64,000 nucleotides of DNA, taken from assembly GCA_036898135.1 (NCBI GenBank), contig CM072516.1, forward strand, positions 19,830,693 to 19,894,692, written 5' to 3'. The stretch comes from Oncomelania hupensis (Eukaryota > Mollusca > Gastropoda > Littorinimorpha > Pomatiopsidae). The position numbers and the translations under genes were made by a program. The notes below the pieces were generated by a model. It saw only the letters and a list, made by a program, of their open reading frames with translations. It searched no databases and had not been told where the DNA came from. Within the stretch, counting starts at the first letter, position 1. Every line of letters begins with the position of its first letter. Shown here piece by piece: positions 11,290-21,838 of this stretch.

Positions 11290-12112
11290 GTAATGAATGT
11301 ATTTTGGAAGTCACTGTAGATATTGTAAATATTGGTAAAAAAAAAAAAAAGAAAGAAGTGTTATTTGCCAACTAAGAGTAAGAATCAAGGTGCTATCATC
11401 AAAGACACTCATACTTTTTTCTTTGGTCTCACTGATAGTCTTTAGTGTGTAAATAATTACTGTGATTGTGGACAAATATAAACTGTAAAAGTGATGTTAA
11501 TGTGACTTCGTAACACAATAATACCTGGATTTGGACTTGGAATGCAATTTTTCCTCACATCTGCACTTGCAAGACTGTGAGTAAACATATTTTTATATTT
11601 TCTCAAAATTTGTTTCTAACGTCCGCATGCTACAGTCTAGCCTTGATAACTAACTAACCATTAAACCTACAGCCTTGAAACTTTGCATGTTATTTTCTTA
11701 CATATCTATTAACATTTCTATGGTGTGAATTTTGATTATGTTGAATAGTTAAATGTATGTACGTATTTTGTTTTGAAAAATGACACGTCAAAACGGTAGC
11801 AAAACAGGAAATAAAATGTAAAAAAGTTTCTATTGTATATATAGTCAAACCCCACCATAGAAATGAAGCCATAAATAATACAATTTCAAGTCATTAATTA
11901 CAATTAAAATCAGATAAAAACTTTTTTAGTTATTAAGCTTTGAAATTTGGTGTTTGGCGGCCATTTTGTTTTGTTGCCATGGTTACCAAGAAACTTATTT
12001 GTAAGAAATGACACTTTTTGAGTACTAATAACCATAGCCTATCATAATATTACAAAAATCATGTCATAAACATTCATGTTAAAAAATGCATTTTAAGGTG
12101 TAGTGTCTGGCC
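11290..12112 (+). other. 3' untranslated part of the TTAA transposon
   Basis: Non-coding, AT-rich, between the transposase stop and the right terminal inverted repeat, with a 13-A run near 11338. It includes GCGGCCATTTTG near 11957. No second gene. Confidence 0.7.
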
Positions 12113-12273
12113 TTAATAGAACATTGTTTATTTTGTTGATTTTGATAAGGGTGTTGATCACACCTTGCTAAAACAATGGCACTAATTGACCTCCGATACC
12201 CCAACTTTTCTTGTCCGACTATGAAGGGAAATCCCCAATGTGGATTGATATATAACGTCTGGAGAGTGAAAAG

Positions 12274-14227
12274 TGTCACGCGCCGGCTACCATACATTTT
12301 TTTTAACTGTACATAAACTCGTGCTTTTCGTAAGTTAGTTGCTATTTCTCGTTTAGCTGTCAATTCCGAGCAAGAGTGTACGCATAAGTGATAGAGAGAG
12401 AGGAAACCAGCTTAGGCCTGGTCGGCTGTTTGCTGAGCTTGTTCACTATTCTAGAAAGTTACAACGGGTATTATACTGCAGTGATAGAGGTCAGTCAGTC
12501 AGAAAGAGTCAGAGAGAACAGACTTCCGCACTAGGGGTAGGACTAGGCGTATATCTGTGTTTGATATCCTTAGTAAGCAGTAGTGGAAACTCTATTGGAT
12601 CCCCTGCAAAGCCATTTTCAGTAGCCCTGACTTGGATGCCCTGTGACCCGGAGGAGTGCGGCGGAGACTGAAGGACGCCTCAACTTGTCTTTGTCTTGTG
12701 TTGTGTTGTCTACGTGCCAGTTGGGGTCGTATCACCAGTGGAGGTAAATACCCATGTTTTTCTTTAGTGGCGTGCTGCATTCTTTGGTGTACGTGTGTGT
12801 AAATAGGTAAGCCTGTAGAATGTAATATTTTTCACCATTATGTTAGGTCATTGTTCTGGGGTAAATACGTTCAAGGGGGGATTTTATTCTGTTATTTTAT
12901 GATGGATTTTTCTTCTTATTATTATTTATTTAATAGGAAATAAATTATTGAATACAGTATAATCGTTTTATTTAATGAAGGGAGAGAATTATTCTGTACA
13001 TATACCTTGCCTTCATTATTTTCGCAAGGGAGATAATTTGTCAGTATATTATCAGTATTTTTTAAAAGGAAATTTAATAAGTATTTTAGTAGAGGAATGA
13101 CTGCATTTAAAATGAAATATAAATTGAATGGAAGTATTTTTCATTGCTATATCATTAAAGGTTTGATTGTGGTTAGTATCTAAACAATTGTTGAATTTCA
13201 TCTTTTATGTATTTTCATAAGGCATGATGTGAATAGTAAAGATTTGTGCTGGAGTATCTCAGAGTTGAAGGCAAAAGTGAACAATTTAGAGAGAGTATAG
13301 TTAAGATTGTGTACGATGGAAGACATTTAATAATCATGAATCGGAACAAGTATGAACAATGAAACATAGACATTGATAAAGTTTTAGTGTTACGATTTTA
13401 TTCATGACGACGTTTGTGCGCGGAAAACAGTGAAGACAACACGATGGTGACAGTTTTGGCAAATATAATCGTGTTGGCAAATGTTAGGATATCTGACTGT
13501 ATTTTCAGTGCACTGATGCTGACGTTGATGCTGATGTTGACGTCGATGCTGATGCTGATGATGCTGATGATGATGACGATTGTTTTGAACATCTGCCGAG
13601 ACAATCTGAGCGGCTGAGGTTGAACTGATTCTGGTTCCGGTCCGACTTGGGTTGGACGCTGAGAGGTCTGGTCAGCTACGCAGGAGCCACCCAGCCGAGT
13701 TACCTTCCCCCTGTACTGAGGACCGTGTACGGGCCGCCTATGCGTTGCTGTGTCTTCAGGGGTGGTAATTCCGTATCGTCTACAGGAAGGTCTACACCAA
13801 GGAGTGTTTCATTTCGGTTTGAAAAGGAAATCTGGAAAAAAAGAACTTAAACGACTTTGAGTAATAGCTTATGAAAGTATAAAAAGAAAGGCCTTAATAT
13901 GCGCATATTTTTCTAGAGTTTTTGAATAGAGCGAATATAAAAACAAGTTTTCATAAATCAGTTTGTTTATTTTCATTTCATCATTGCATTTGTAAATATC
14001 ATTTGTTTATTGTTAAATATGTTGTGTATGCTTGTGAGTATGAGTGAGGGAAGTGTGTGCTGTTAGAGGGACGGGTGGGTAGTTAGTACGTTTGGGGAAT
14101 AAAAGAGTTGTTTCGTTAATTTACCACTGGTGTTTGTGTTCTTATTTAGTGTGTGGGTGGGGTGTGCTCGGGTTGTAAGAACTAACAATGTTCGCGGGAT
14201 TCTGACTTACGTCAGCGTCTCGTGACA
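12274..14227 (+). repeat. 5' LTR of the 12-21 kb gypsy element
   Basis: TGTCACG...CGTGACA ends. A GGGGAATAAAAGAG polyadenylation-type signal lies near 14096. It matches the 3' LTR base for base wherever compared, at a constant offset of 7016. Small open frames inside are identical in both LTRs and are not thought to be genes. Confidence 0.95.
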
Positions 14228-14232
14228 TTAAT

Positions 14233-14250
14233 TGGTGGCAGCGGTGGGAT
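14233..14250 (+). promoter_or_regulatory. Primer binding site, tRNA-Leu type
   Basis: TGGTGGCAGCGGTGGGAT lies five bases after the 5' LTR. It is the complement of the CCA-tailed 3' end of vertebrate-type tRNA-Leu(AAG) as I remember it (ATCCCACCGCTGCCA+CCA), all 18 bases matching. It would prime minus-strand DNA synthesis. Confidence 0.85.
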
Positions 14251-14619
14251 AGAATAAGATTAGGGGCAGGTAACTGTTTAGGTAATTAGGTAGAGTAGTG
14301 GGATTTGTGTAGTTGTGTGTACCAGTGGTCGTGTGTGTACGTGTTTGTGTACGAATGTGTTCTAGCGGGCGGTTGGCGGGAGTGGGAGTGTGTTGCACTG
14401 AGGGCCACGGCCAGAGAGTGCGGCACGCGTGAACGGAGGGGGGCGTGAGTGTTTGCCTCCTGCCATTTCGGTACCAGGTGGTAGGAACCCTCTGGCTCTT
14501 GTCGTTGTCTGTCTAGTTATCATTCGTTGTCTAGTCCTAATCGTTTTCTGTGTTTTGTTGGCCAGGTGTCCTGTCGGGAACCGTCGTCACTACAGGGTCG
14601 CCGGGCATTCGTGTCAGGG

Positions 14620-17600
14620 ATGCCGCCAAAGAGGGAGGGACGACCAACTCGGACGGGGCGTGGCGCCACCGCGGGGCCCAGCGCTGAGTCCGCGGGAAGC
14701 GAACCGGGGGACGAGTCCCAAGGCGAGGAAGAAACCATTTTGGCTACCCCATCAGGGAAGAAAACCACAGTGAGTACGCTTACTCATACCCCTGGTGCGA
14801 CAGGTCTGACTCTTAGTGATAACCCGGAAATTAAGGAGGGGTTAGGAACTAGGGTAAGCCCGCATGAGCACATCAAACAGTTAGGGGAGAGTTTAGGCCT
14901 CACTGGTGCAGCATTAGCGCAGTTTGTGATAGCCGAGGTCAGGCGTAAGGGAGAGCAGGAGGTTGCTGAGCGTCTCTTGGAACGTAGGTTAGCTGCCGAG
15001 AGGGAAGTTGCAGAGCGTAGACTGGCCGCAGAACGGGAAGCTCGTCAGGGGGAATTAGCAGCCGCCGAACGAAGGTTAGCCGCAGAGAGGGAAGCTCGTC
15101 AGGAGGAGTTAGCAGCCGCCGAGCGAAGGTTAGCCGCAGAGAGGGAAGCTCGTCAGGAGGAATTAGCAGCCGCCGAGCGAAGGCTGAAGTATCAGATAGC
15201 TGCGTCAGAGAAGAAATCCGAAGCGGATAGGAAAGCGTCAGAGGCGAGTAAGTCCTTTTCATTAAAGATGAAGCCGCTAGACGACAAAGAGGATGTCGAA
15301 GCGTACCTACAGATGTACGAAAGGGTAGCCGTGACGCAAGGTTGGCCGAAGGAGGTGTGGGGGGTACGTTTAGCTCCATTGTTACAGGGAGAGGCCCGTG
15401 ACACTTATCTCAGGCTAACTGTTGAGCAGAGCAAGGATTTCGATGTAGTAAGGGGGGCGTTGCTTAAGAGGTTTAGGCGTGACGCCGAGTACTACCGCCG
15501 TCAGTTTCGAGAGGCTAAGAAAGAACCTGCAGAAACTTTTCCTCAGTTGTATGTTAGGCTAAGGACCGCAGTAACGCGCTGGTTTGCTTTAGCTGACAAA
15601 AACATCGAGGATGTTGCAGTAGTGTTAGACATGTTTCTGGCCGAGCAACTGTATGGGGTCATGAATCCGGAATTAGAGATGACTGTTAGGGAAAAACGCC
15701 CGAAGAATGGGGATGAAGCAGCAGAGCTGGCACAGCTCCATCTCGATGCTAAGAGGGCAGTTACGCGTCCACCTATGGGAGGTCCTTTCAAGTTCAAAAG
15801 GGATAAACAACCCAACAGAGGTACAGGAACCAAGGTAGAAACCAGAGGGGAACAGTCTAGTTCGGGGAAGAAGCCGGAAGAACGGCTGTGTTTCAAATGT
15901 CACAAACCAGGACATGTAGCCCGGAATTGTCAGAATAAAGTAGCCGTCAACCAAGTGACAATAGCTCCCGAAACGTCAACCACGATGACAGGGCCGGTAA
16001 CTGTAGGGGTGAAAACCATAGTACCCTTTGACCCCTGGAGTAAGGGATTAGCCCAAGGGAGAGAAGTCCGCATTATGCGAGATACAGGTGCAGACATGGG
16101 CGCGATTGCAGCGAAGTGGGTGCAGCCGGAACAGTTATCAGGGAGGCATGTTGACGTCAATCCCGTAGACCACAGCAAATCGGCTAAGTATCCTACTGCT
16201 TGGGTTGAGTTAGATTCGCCGTTTGTAAGGGGGAAAATCGAACTCATAGTGGTTGAGCACATGGGACCAGACGTTATACTTGGTAATTGGGTGACTTTCG
16301 CTGACGGACAACGTAGCCCTGTGACCGTAGACGCTAGTGAGTGCGCCATGGCAGCAGCTGTCCAGACTAGAGCGCAGGCAAAGAAAGAAAAGAAGGGGGA
16401 GGGTCCTTTGAAGTTGATCAAGCAGGTCGATCTTGATGTGACACCTTCTCAATTGATAGAGTGGCAAACCCAAGACGAGACTTTGGCCAGAGCACGTAAG
16501 CTGGCAGATGAAGGTAGGGCCATCACCTCAGGAAAGGGACTGGTAGAGTTCTGTAGGAAGAAGGGTATTCTCTACCGAATGTACGCAAAAGGTGGAAGTC
16601 AGATGTCACAGTTGGTAGTACCAAAGCAGCTGAGAGAGACGGTAGTCAGACTAGCTCATGATCCGCCGATGGGAGGACATTTGGGGGGGAAGAAGACCCG
16701 AGAGAGGATATGGGGGACCTTTTATTGGCCCGGTTTGTGCAGTCAAGTCAGACGGTACTGCGAGTCATGTGAGCAGTGTCAGAGGGTAGTGCCGAGGGGA
16801 AGGGTGCCCCGAGTTCCTATGCAGCACTTACCGTTGGTAGAAGAACCATTCCAAAGAGTAGCAGTAGATATAGTGGGCCCCATCACACCAGCGTCCGACA
16901 GGGGAAACCGGTTCATTTTGGTGACAGTGGACTATGCTACTAGGTATCCCGATGCCGTTCCTTTGAAGAGGATAGATGCGGAAAGGGTGGCTGAAGCACT
17001 TTGGGAGATCTGGTCCAGAGTAGGTATCCCGAAGGAAGTACTCACAGACCAAGGGTCACAGTTCACTTCTCAGGTTATGAAGGAAGTCAACAGGCTACTC
17101 TGTATTCAGGGCCATTGTACAACACCATATCATCCGCAGTCGAATGGACTAGTAGAGAGATTCAATGGTACTTTGGTGGCCATGTTAAAGAAGTTGGCGT
17201 CAGAAAAACCAAAGAGCTGGGATAGGTATATTCCCGCACTCCTGTTTGCATACAGGGAAGTACCCCAAGAATCAACAGGTTTCTCGCCATTCGAATTGTT
17301 GTATGGGAAGACAATCCGAGGACCGATGTCCGTGCTGCGAGATCTGTGGACTAAGGAGCAGATGGAAGAAAACATACGAGATGCTAGCCAGTATGTTGTA
17401 GATCTACGGAATCGCATCGAGGAAACGTGCAGGTTAGCCCGGGACAATCTGAAAGCAGCATCGAAGAAGCAGAAACAACATTTTGACAGAAAGGCTAAGC
17501 AGCGTTGTTTCATAGCAGGCGACAGGGTGTTGCTGTTGCTACCTGTAAAACACAACAAACTGGAGATGTCGTGGCAGGGACCATTTGAGGTGATAGAACG

Positions 17601-19197
17601 TGTGGGCCAGTGTGATTATCGTGTACGTGTGGGCAGCAAGACTAAGCTCTATCATGCCAATCTGCTTAAGAAATTCCAGGAACGAGTTGCGTTGTCCACA
17701 GTGGTAGTAGAGGAAAGGGATGAGGATGAAGAGGAAGAGATGTCAGTGCTGAGAGGGGATGTACCAACAGTCCCGTTAAAAGCGTCCGAGGGTCCAGCAG
17801 ACATACACTTAGATCCCAACTGTCCCGAGATCCATCTCGAGCTGAGAACTTTGGCTAGTCAGTACAGTGATATTCTCACAGATTTTCCGTTAAGAACCAG
17901 CCTGGACACGTGCGAAATTCGCCTGGTGGATGAAATACCTGTTAGGACAAAACAGTATCCATTACCTCATTCACAGCTGGAAGTCGTTAAGACCGAAGTC
18001 GAAACCATGATGGAAATGGGAGTAATAGAGAGAGCAAACTCACCATACAGTTCGCCGATCGTACTGGTCAGGAAGAAGGATGGGACTATCAGGTTTTGTG
18101 TGGATTTCAGGAAGCTGAATCAGAAAGTCATATTCGATGCCGAGCCGATGCCAGACATCGAGTATTTGTTTTCACGTCTAGCGAAGGCAAGATATCTCAG
18201 CAAGCTGGATTTAGCAAAAGGATATTGGCAAGTACCCATGCTTGAAAGTGACAAAGCGAAAACAGCATTTACCACACCAGCAGGCCAATTCCAGTGGAAC
18301 GTGATGCCATTTGGACTGAAAACAGCAGGGGCAATCTTTTCGAGGATGATGAGGAAGCTCCTGGAACCGTTGCATTTGTCAGAAGTGAGTAACTTCATGG
18401 ATGACGTCATGATAGCGTCTGAGACTAAGAAGCGCCATCTACAGTGCATAGCCATGATCTTCTGTAGGTTGAGAGAGGTTCAGTTGGCAGCCAGACCTAA
18501 GAAGTGTTACCTAGGTTTCCAACAGCTAGAGTATCTTGGACACACTGTAGGGAACGGTCCGATCAGTCCTGAGGAAGACAAGATGCAACGCATCAAGGAT
18601 GCGCCGAGACCACAGACAAAAAGGCAGGTTAGGTCATTTTTGGGGTTGGTGGGCTATTATAGGAAGTTTGTCCCAAACTTTGCAGCCATAGCCGCTCCAT
18701 TGACAGACTTGACAAAAGGGGGTAAAGCAGGGTCGGTAGCGTGGTCCGATGCATGTGAGACAGCTTTCGAAACGCTGAAGGCTAGGTTGTGTTCGGGTCC
18801 AGTGTGCTCGCTGCCTGACTTTGATCGTCCGTTCGTCCTGCAGACAGATGCGTCAGAGGGAGGGGTAGGAGCGATGTTATGTCAAGACATGGGGAGTGGT
18901 TTGCAACCGATCGCATGCGCCAGTAAGAAACTGTCAAAAGCGGAGCGTAATTACTCTACCATAGAAAAGGAATGCCTAGCCATAGTTTGGGGTGTTCAGA
19001 AGTTTAGACAGTATCTTTATGGCAGAACCTTTGTGGTACAAACCGATCACAGACCGCTGCAGTATTTACAGCAGGCGAAAACCACTAGCAGTAGGCTAAT
19101 GAGATGGGCGCTACAGTTACAACCGTTCTCCATCCGAATAGAGAACATCCCAGGAAAGGAAAATGTACCAGCCGATTTTCTTAGCAGGAACATTTAG
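14620..19197 (+). CDS. Gag-PR-IN-RT-RH polyprotein of gypsy element 1 (1525 residues)
   Basis: The frame is open from 14527, but the first ATG is at 14620 (MPPKREGR), used here. Order: Arg/Glu-rich coiled coil with near-identical 20-residue repeats (about 115-195); Gag domain; CCHC knuckle C424-X2-C-X4-H-X4-C437; protease with D488-T-G; integrase zinc finger H680-X6-H687-X29-C717-X2-C720; integrase core D750, D810, E846 (DDX35E); a GPF-type C-terminal module (WQGPFEV); reverse transcriptase with SKLDLAKGYW (D1197) and FMDD (D1261); RNase H with D1410, E1451 and D1476, ending PADFLSRNI. Placing integrase before reverse transcriptase is unlike ordinary gypsy elements. Gag and Pol share one frame with no shift or stop between them, so protease is presumably needed to separate them. 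The polyprotein would form cytoplasmic virus-like particles and integrate cDNA in the nucleus. Confidence 0.95.
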   Translation: MPPKREGRPTRTGRGATAGPSAESAGSEPGDESQGEEETILATPSGKKTTVSTLTHTPGATGLTLSDNPEIKEGLGTRVSPHEHIKQLGESLGLTGAALAQFVIAEVRRKGEQEVAERLLERRLAAEREVAERRLAAEREARQGELAAAERRLAAEREARQEELAAAERRLAAEREARQEELAAAERRLKYQIAASEKKSEADRKASEASKSFSLKMKPLDDKEDVEAYLQMYERVAVTQGWPKEVWGVRLAPLLQGEARDTYLRLTVEQSKDFDVVRGALLKRFRRDAEYYRRQFREAKKEPAETFPQLYVRLRTAVTRWFALADKNIEDVAVVLDMFLAEQLYGVMNPELEMTVREKRPKNGDEAAELAQLHLDAKRAVTRPPMGGPFKFKRDKQPNRGTGTKVETRGEQSSSGKKPEERLCFKCHKPGHVARNCQNKVAVNQVTIAPETSTTMTGPVTVGVKTIVPFDPWSKGLAQGREVRIMRDTGADMGAIAAKWVQPEQLSGRHVDVNPVDHSKSAKYPTAWVELDSPFVRGKIELIVVEHMGPDVILGNWVTFADGQRSPVTVDASECAMAAAVQTRAQAKKEKKGEGPLKLIKQVDLDVTPSQLIEWQTQDETLARARKLADEGRAITSGKGLVEFCRKKGILYRMYAKGGSQMSQLVVPKQLRETVVRLAHDPPMGGHLGGKKTRERIWGTFYWPGLCSQVRRYCESCEQCQRVVPRGRVPRVPMQHLPLVEEPFQRVAVDIVGPITPASDRGNRFILVTVDYATRYPDAVPLKRIDAERVAEALWEIWSRVGIPKEVLTDQGSQFTSQVMKEVNRLLCIQGHCTTPYHPQSNGLVERFNGTLVAMLKKLASEKPKSWDRYIPALLFAYREVPQESTGFSPFELLYGKTIRGPMSVLRDLWTKEQMEENIRDASQYVVDLRNRIEETCRLARDNLKAASKKQKQHFDRKAKQRCFIAGDRVLLLLPVKHNKLEMSWQGPFEVIERVGQCDYRVRVGSKTKLYHANLLKKFQERVALSTVVVEERDEDEEEEMSVLRGDVPTVPLKASEGPADIHLDPNCPEIHLELRTLASQYSDILTDFPLRTSLDTCEIRLVDEIPVRTKQYPLPHSQLEVVKTEVETMMEMGVIERANSPYSSPIVLVRKKDGTIRFCVDFRKLNQKVIFDAEPMPDIEYLFSRLAKARYLSKLDLAKGYWQVPMLESDKAKTAFTTPAGQFQWNVMPFGLKTAGAIFSRMMRKLLEPLHLSEVSNFMDDVMIASETKKRHLQCIAMIFCRLREVQLAARPKKCYLGFQQLEYLGHTVGNGPISPEEDKMQRIKDAPRPQTKRQVRSFLGLVGYYRKFVPNFAAIAAPLTDLTKGGKAGSVAWSDACETAFETLKARLCSGPVCSLPDFDRPFVLQTDASEGGVGAMLCQDMGSGLQPIACASKKLSKAERNYSTIEKECLAIVWGVQKFRQYLYGRTFVVQTDHRPLQYLQQAKTTSSRLMRWALQLQPFSIRIENIPGKENVPADFLSRNI

Positions 19198-19277
19198 ACA
19201 GAATGTGCATCACTTGAAGGGAGTAAAAGGAAAATAGTCAGGTAGCCAGAAGATAATCAAACCCGGGTGTTTGATCT

Positions 19278-19289
19278 GGGGGGGAGGTG
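19278..19289 (+). promoter_or_regulatory. Polypurine tract
   Basis: GGGGGGGAGG followed by TG directly before the 3' LTR, the expected plus-strand primer position. Confidence 0.85.
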
Positions 19290-21243
19290 TGTCACGCGCC
19301 GGCTACCATACATTTTTTTTAACTGTACATAAACTCGTGCTTTTCGTAAGTTAGTTGCTATTTCTCGTTTAGCTGTCAATTCCGAGCAAGAGTGTACGCA
19401 TAAGTGATAGAGAGAGAGGAAACCAGCTTAGGCCTGGTCGGCTGTTTGCTGAGCTTGTTCACTATTCTAGAAAGTTACAACGGGTATTATACTGCAGTGA
19501 TAGAGGTCAGTCAGTCAGAAAGAGTCAGAGAGAACAGACTTCCGCACTAGGGGTAGGACTAGGCGTATATCTGTGTTTGATATCCTTAGTAAGCAGTAGT
19601 GGAAACTCTATTGGATCCCCTGCAAAGCCATTTTCAGTAGCCCTGACTTGGATGCCCTGTGACCCGGAGGAGTGCGGCGGAGACTGAAGGACGCCTCAAC
19701 TTGTCTTTGTCTTGTGTTGTGTTGTCTACGTGCCAGTTGGGGTCGTATCACCAGTGGAGGTAAATACCCATGTTTTTCTTTAGTGGCGTGCTGCATTCTT
19801 TGGTGTACGTGTGTGTAAATAGGTAAGCCTGTAGAATGTAATATTTTTCACCATTATGTTAGGTCATTGTTCTGGGGTAAATACGTTCAAGGGGGGATTT
19901 TATTCTGTTATTTTATGATGGATTTTTCTTCTTATTATTATTTATTTAATAGGAAATAAATTATTGAATACAGTATAATCGTTTTATTTAATGAAGGGAG
20001 AGAATTATTCTGTACATATACCTTGCCTTCATTATTTTCGCAAGGGAGATAATTTGTCAGTATATTATCAGTATTTTTTAAAAGGAAATTTAATAAGTAT
20101 TTTAGTAGAGGAATGACTGCATTTAAAATGAAATATAAATTGAATGGAAGTATTTTTCATTGCTATATCATTAAAGGTTTGATTGTGGTTAGTATCTAAA
20201 CAATTGTTGAATTTCATCTTTTATGTATTTTCATAAGGCATGATGTGAATAGTAAAGATTTGTGCTGGAGTATCTCAGAGTTGAAGGCAAAAGTGAACAA
20301 TTTAGAGAGAGTATAGTTAAGATTGTGTACGATGGAAGACATTTAATAATCATGAATCGGAACAAGTATGAACAATGAAACATAGACATTGATAAAGTTT
20401 TAGTGTTACGATTTTATTCATGACGACGTTTGTGCGCGGAAAACAGTGAAGACAACACGATGGTGACAGTTTTGGCAAATATAATCGTGTTGGCAAATGT
20501 TAGGATATCTGACTGTATTTTCAGTGCACTGATGCTGACGTTGATGCTGATGTTGACGTCGATGCTGATGCTGATGATGCTGATGATGATGACGATTGTT
20601 TTGAACATCTGCCGAGACAATCTGAGCGGCTGAGGTTGAACTGATTCTGGTTCCGGTCCGACTTGGGTTGGACGCTGAGAGGTCTGGTCAGCTACGCAGG
20701 AGCCACCCAGCCGAGTTACCTTCCCCCTGTACTGAGGACCGTGTACGGGCCGCCTATGCGTTGCTGTGTCTTCAGGGGTGGTAATTCCGTATCGTCTACA
20801 GGAAGGTCTACACCAAGGAGTGTTTCATTTCGGTTTGAAAAGGAAATCTGGAAAAAAAGAACTTAAACGACTTTGAGTAATAGCTTATGAAAGTATAAAA
20901 AGAAAGGCCTTAATATGCGCATATTTTTCTAGAGTTTTTGAATAGAGCGAATATAAAAACAAGTTTTCATAAATCAGTTTGTTTATTTTCATTTCATCAT
21001 TGCATTTGTAAATATCATTTGTTTATTGTTAAATATGTTGTGTATGCTTGTGAGTATGAGTGAGGGAAGTGTGTGCTGTTAGAGGGACGGGTGGGTAGTT
21101 AGTACGTTTGGGGAATAAAAGAGTTGTTTCGTTAATTTACCACTGGTGTTTGTGTTCTTATTTAGTGTGTGGGTGGGGTGTGCTCGGGTTGTAAGAACTA
21201 ACAATGTTCGCGGGATTCTGACTTACGTCAGCGTCTCGTGACA
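19290..21243 (+). repeat. 3' LTR of the 12-21 kb gypsy element
   Basis: Same length and boundaries as the 5' LTR, followed by the AAAAG duplication. Confidence 0.95.
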
Positions 21244-21271
21244 AAAAGTCCCTATTGGTACTACGTTTTGG

Positions 21272-21281
21272 TATATAAAAG
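21272..21281 (+). promoter_or_regulatory. Possible TATA box
   Basis: GTATATAAAA lies about 25 bp after the gypsy insertion site and about 270 bp upstream of an ATG in good context. If it is a real host promoter, the gypsy element sits immediately upstream of it. Confidence 0.35.
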
Positions 21282-21547
21282 TGTGTGGCGTATGAATTTT
21301 TCATGAAATTCCTTGTTCCGAAGCTTGCTTGTGACACAAGTTGTGTTCGAATGTGTCTCTAGCCGGATCGTGAAAAACTGAAGTGTTTCCTATAGATTTT
21401 CGACGATTTTTAGTTCAAAGTGAATTTTTTAATGTAGATAAACTCATCATACATCTATTTCAAGTGTTTTCTTGCAATATTTATGTTGCATTTGTTAGAA
21501 ACAATTTGTCAAAGTAAGTGACCGATTCTTTTTGGAAACCGGAAGTG

Positions 21548-21838
21548 ATGGCTTCGTCTCCAGCGTCAGTAGATGTGTCGTCTGCTAGAGTAGCTAGGGC
21601 CTTGAATCGACCCGGTTTTGCTTCTGAAGAGCTCCAAGACCTGCTTTCAGACTATTTTTATGATGGTGCCAGTGGGAACTGTGATGAGGATTATGATTCT
21701 GACGAGCAGAAGCTTGATCCCGTTATTAAACGATACTGTTTGTTTTCATTCAATGATTCATGTTTCGTAGGCCTCTTCGCTATTGGCGTGTCTTTAATAA
21801 TCCGTCATTCTACTTGCATAGATTTAGGTAAAGGTTGA
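21548..21838 (+). CDS. Possible first exon of an unknown gene (acidic N terminus)
   Basis: The ATG at 21548 (GAAGTGATGG) opens a frame starting MASSPASVDVSSARVARALN, followed by an acidic stretch (DYDSDEQKLDPV). The first 60 residues look protein-like and resemble the acidic leader of many animal transposase-derived proteins. The remainder (SFNDSCFVGLFAIGV onwards) does not, and may be intron read-through. A donor-like AG/GTAAAG occurs near 21827. No downstream exon was recognised. Function unknown. Confidence 0.35.
   Translation: MASSPASVDVSSARVARALNRPGFASEELQDLLSDYFYDGASGNCDEDYDSDEQKLDPVIKRYCLFSFNDSCFVGLFAIGVSLIIRHSTCIDLGKG

Larger units (their letters stand above)
8288..12112 (+). mobile_element. 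Complete TTAA-flanked DNA transposon (3825 bp)
   Basis: The ends are inverted repeats: GGCCAGACACGACCCCTAAA on the left, and a right end that reads GGCCAGACACTACACCTTAA when inverted. Partial similarity continues for about 40 bp. Each end abuts TTAA (8284-8287 and 12113-12116), the target duplication expected of Kolobok or piggyBac elements. The only gene is the spliced Mutator-like transposase at 8837-11289. It has complete ends and an intact spliced frame, so it may be active or recently active. Superfamily: a TTAA target with this transposase type suggests Kolobok, but this is not settled by inspection. Confidence 0.9.
12274..21243 (+). mobile_element. Complete Ty3/gypsy retrotransposon with copia-like domain order (8970 bp)
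   Basis: Two 1954-bp LTRs (12274-14227 and 19290-21243) begin TGTCACG and end CGTGACA. AAAAG directly flanks both outer ends (12269-12273 and 21244-21248) as a 5-bp target duplication. A primer binding site follows the 5' LTR, a purine tract precedes the 3' LTR, and one uninterrupted polyprotein lies between. Integrase comes before reverse transcriptase, the arrangement described for Gmr1-type gypsy elements. No env is present: the frame ends at RNase H, about 90 bp before the 3' LTR. Identical LTR length and no difference noticed between LTRs indicate recent insertion. All visible parts needed for autonomous movement are present. Confidence 0.95.

Noticed and set aside
13398..13850. Small frames in the gypsy-1 LTR (repeated at 20414-20866)
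   Set aside because: They are identical only because the LTRs are identical. They contain low-complexity Ile/Ser or Met/Leu repeats.
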